From positions 2,728,001 through 2,792,000 of the forward strand of contig NZ_CP154262.1 of the NCBI RefSeq assembly GCF_039529835.1: a stretch of 64,000 nt of DNA, in the 5' to 3' direction. The stretch is from Arthrobacter sp. TMP15 (lineage in GTDB: Bacteria > Actinomycetota > Actinomycetes > Actinomycetales > Micrococcaceae). The position numbers and the translations under genes are program-made. The notes under the pieces were generated by a model, which was given only the letters and a program-made list of their open reading frames with translations, was not told where the DNA came from and did not search any database. Below are positions 62,340-64,000 of the stretch, in pieces; positions within the stretch are counted from its first letter, which is position 1; each line of letters begins with the position of its first letter.

Positions 62340-62481
62340 GGCAAGCCTTTCTTTGGCGCCGGCATCATTGCCGGCTTCTGGTCTGCGAGGTTCTATCTTG
62401 TGTGGATCGAGTGTTGCGCCAAACCACGGCGTGTTGTGAAGGAGCGTTGGTGCAAAGTGAACGTTGCCTGAAGGAGCGTCA

Positions 62482-63294
62482 CTAGGAAGTGGGGAGTTGC
62501 CAGGACGGTTGACGGCGTTCCAAGAATGCCGCCATGCCTTCCTTAACCTGATCAGTGGTGAAGAGTCTGGTAGAGAGTGCCGTCATTTCTGCAACCCCCG
62601 CATCCAACTGGGCCAGCATGGGTGCCGCCGCCACCTTCTTGCTTTCGGCCAGCCCCTGCGGGGCACCCAGGCGGAGATTTTCCAAAATAGGTTCAAGGAC
62701 GCCATCCACATCCTCCGCAGCGCAGGTGATGAGTCCGCACTCCTGCGCAGCAACAGCATCAAAGCTCTCCCCCGTGAGGTAATAGCGTGACACCGAACGG
62801 CTGCTCATGCGCCCCATGGTGGTCAGGGAGATGATGGCCGGGCCCAGCCCAATCCGCACTTCAGAGAAGGCAAAGGTGGCAGCCGTATGGGCCACAACTA
62901 TGTCTGCGGCACCCAAGATGCCCAGCCCCCCTGCCCGGGCCACGCCGTCGACCCGGGCAACCACCGGCACCGGGGCGCTCAGGATGCTGCGCATAATCTT
63001 CGCCAGATTCTGCGCGCCCTCCGCAACTCCTTGCGCACCAGCTTCTTTCAGGTCCGCTCCAGCGCAAAAGACCTTGCCTGTATGGGCCAGCACAATAACG
63101 CGCACACTGCCATCGGCCGCCTCGGCACAGGCCTGTTCCAACCTGGCCAGTAACTGCGCCACTAGCTGTTGTGAGAGCGCATTGCGGTTGGCCGGTGAGT
63201 CCAGGGTGATAGTGGCAATTCCGGCTGCAAGGCCATAATGCACCAGCTCAGCGTCAGCTGACCCACTGCGCCCCGGCTGGGATTCAGTAGCCAT
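62482..63294 (-). CDS. Enoyl-CoA hydratase family protein (LiuC/EchA-like)
   Basis: 270-residue crotonase. KVFCAGADLKEAGAQG and ARAGGLGILGAADIVVAH, then FAFSEVRIGLGPAIISLTTM. The first catalytic Glu position is Gly (GGLGIL), while SEVRIGLGP keeps the second Glu. The GPAIIS pattern resembles methylglutaconyl-CoA hydratases of leucine or terpenoid pathways. ATG at 63294, 3 nt after the acyl-CoA dehydrogenase stop. The spacer 62340-62481 shows no structure I recognise. Confidence 0.86.
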   Translation of the reverse strand: MATESQPGRSGSADAELVHYGLAAGIATITLDSPANRNALSQQLVAQLLARLEQACAEAADGSVRVIVLAHTGKVFCAGADLKEAGAQGVAEGAQNLAKIMRSILSAPVPVVARVDGVARAGGLGILGAADIVVAHTAATFAFSEVRIGLGPAIISLTTMGRMSSRSVSRYYLTGESFDAVAAQECGLITCAAEDVDGVLEPILENLRLGAPQGLAESKKVAAAPMLAQLDAGVAEMTALSTRLFTTDQVKEGMAAFLERRQPSWQLPTS

Positions 63295-63297
63295 GGA

Positions 63298-64000
63298 TCA
63301 GTAGCTCTTGGGCAGACCGAGGGAATGCTGGGCCACAAAGTTCAGCACCATTTCCCTGCTCACCGGGGCCACCCTGCCGATCCTGGCCAGTCCCAGCATC
63401 TGTGCCAGCCCATATTCCTTGCTCAGACCATTCCCGCCCATGGCCTGGATAGCCGTATCCAAGGCATTAATGCTGGCTTCGGCTGCAGAATATTTGGCCA
63501 TATTCGCGGCTTCCCCGGCAGCCATATCTTCACCCGCATCGTACAAAGCTGCGGCGCGCAGCATCATGAGCCGGCTCAGTTCAAGCTCAATATGACTCTT
63601 GGCAAGGGGGTGGGCAACACCTTGGTGCGCTCCAATGGGCTGACCCCATACCTCCCGTTCCTTGGCGTACGCAACCGCCTTGTTGATGGCGTAGCGGCCC
63701 GTGCCGACAGCTATGGCCGAAGCCATAATGCGCTCCGGGTTCAGACCGGCAAATAATGCTTCTAAGGGTGCATCCGTCCCTCCCACCAGAGCCTCGGCTG
63801 GCAGGCGAACATCGTCCAGGAAAAGCAGGTACTGTTTCTCGGACTCAATGATGTCCATCTCCACTTCCCTGTATTCAAAACCCGGTGTTTCCCGAGGCAG
63901 CACAAACATGGCTGGACGGAGGCGCCCACTGCGCTCATCCACCGTGCGGGCAACTATCAGAACGTAGTCGGCACTATTGACGCCTGTCACGTAGACCTTG
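63298..64000 (-). CDS. Acyl-CoA dehydrogenase (partial)
   Basis: C-terminal 233 codons of an acyl-CoA dehydrogenase; the start lies beyond the window. The in-frame sequence continues past the right edge as KVYVTGVNSADYVLIVA. Motifs: VTGVNSADYVLIVARTVDER, AYAKEREVWGQPIGAHQGVA, QAMGGNGLSKEYGLAQMLGL. Operon order acyl-CoA dehydrogenase, crotonase, ligase, SDR suggests one catabolic pathway. It will need ETF. Confidence 0.92.
   Translation of the reverse strand, partial: KVYVTGVNSADYVLIVARTVDERSGRLRPAMFVLPRETPGFEYREVEMDIIESEKQYLLFLDDVRLPAEALVGGTDAPLEALFAGLNPERIMASAIAVGTGRYAINKAVAYAKEREVWGQPIGAHQGVAHPLAKSHIELELSRLMMLRAAALYDAGEDMAAGEAANMAKYSAAEASINALDTAIQAMGGNGLSKEYGLAQMLGLARIGRVAPVSREMVLNFVAQHSLGLPKSY

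Overview
The window is a continuous chromosomal piece of an actinobacterium. Moderately high GC, GTG starts, an MtrA-type response regulator, a mycothiol-style DinB-like protein, a PspA/TPM envelope pair, duplicated ETF genes and many acyl-CoA enzymes together suggest a Micrococcaceae (Arthrobacter-like) soil or cold-environment bacterium. The genus is inferred from gene content and remembered family resemblance, not from a search.

Layout: (1) 1-7000: the N-terminal part of mtrA, then a divergent five-gene MoxR/DUF58/DUF4129/DUF4350 envelope cluster with ATGA overlaps. (2) 7000-20150, mostly minus strand: an SGNH hydrolase, a MetE-like protein coupled to chorismate mutase, an oligopeptide-type ABC transporter, a DinB-like protein, mnmA, a cysteine desulfurase, a frameshifted conserved gene and an HTH regulator. 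(3) 20186-24096: a plus-strand operon of a GTP cyclohydrolase I, a ferredoxin-reductase-like flavoprotein, a FolP2-type DHPS-like protein and an Rv2671-like RibD/DHFR-family reductase. It sits divergent from a Cys-rich regulator, with a dyad over the promoter. This is my best candidate for an undescribed system. (4) 24100-33500: a lipoprotein, a J-domain protein, trmL, a methyltransferase, a first etfBA pair, an ABC exporter and an HtrA protease. (5) 33704-35004: an intact IS1249-type insertion sequence with 24-bp inverted repeats and an 8-bp target duplication, placed in the probable promoter of a TPM-pspA operon (35057-38070). (6) 38148-42418: an aldo/keto reductase and an HTH-Mop regulator with modABC. 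(7) 42456-50280: a SAP-like small protein, an initiator tRNA, valine-catabolism genes, a cytochrome b membrane protein and a second etfBA pair. (8) 50450-64000: a MarR gene, an MBL hydrolase and two acyl-CoA degradation operons around a divergent crotonase-TetR pair whose promoter carries a 23-bp palindrome.

The acyl-CoA dehydrogenases, the second ETF and perhaps the cytochrome b would form one electron route from branched-chain and fatty acyl-CoA to the membrane. The MarR and TetR sites suggest this catabolic block is controlled by acyl or aromatic ligands. Short tandem duplications, often 15 bp long, recur in coding sequence and spacers across the window. Several convergent gene pairs are separated by long perfect-stem hairpins without a U-tract.
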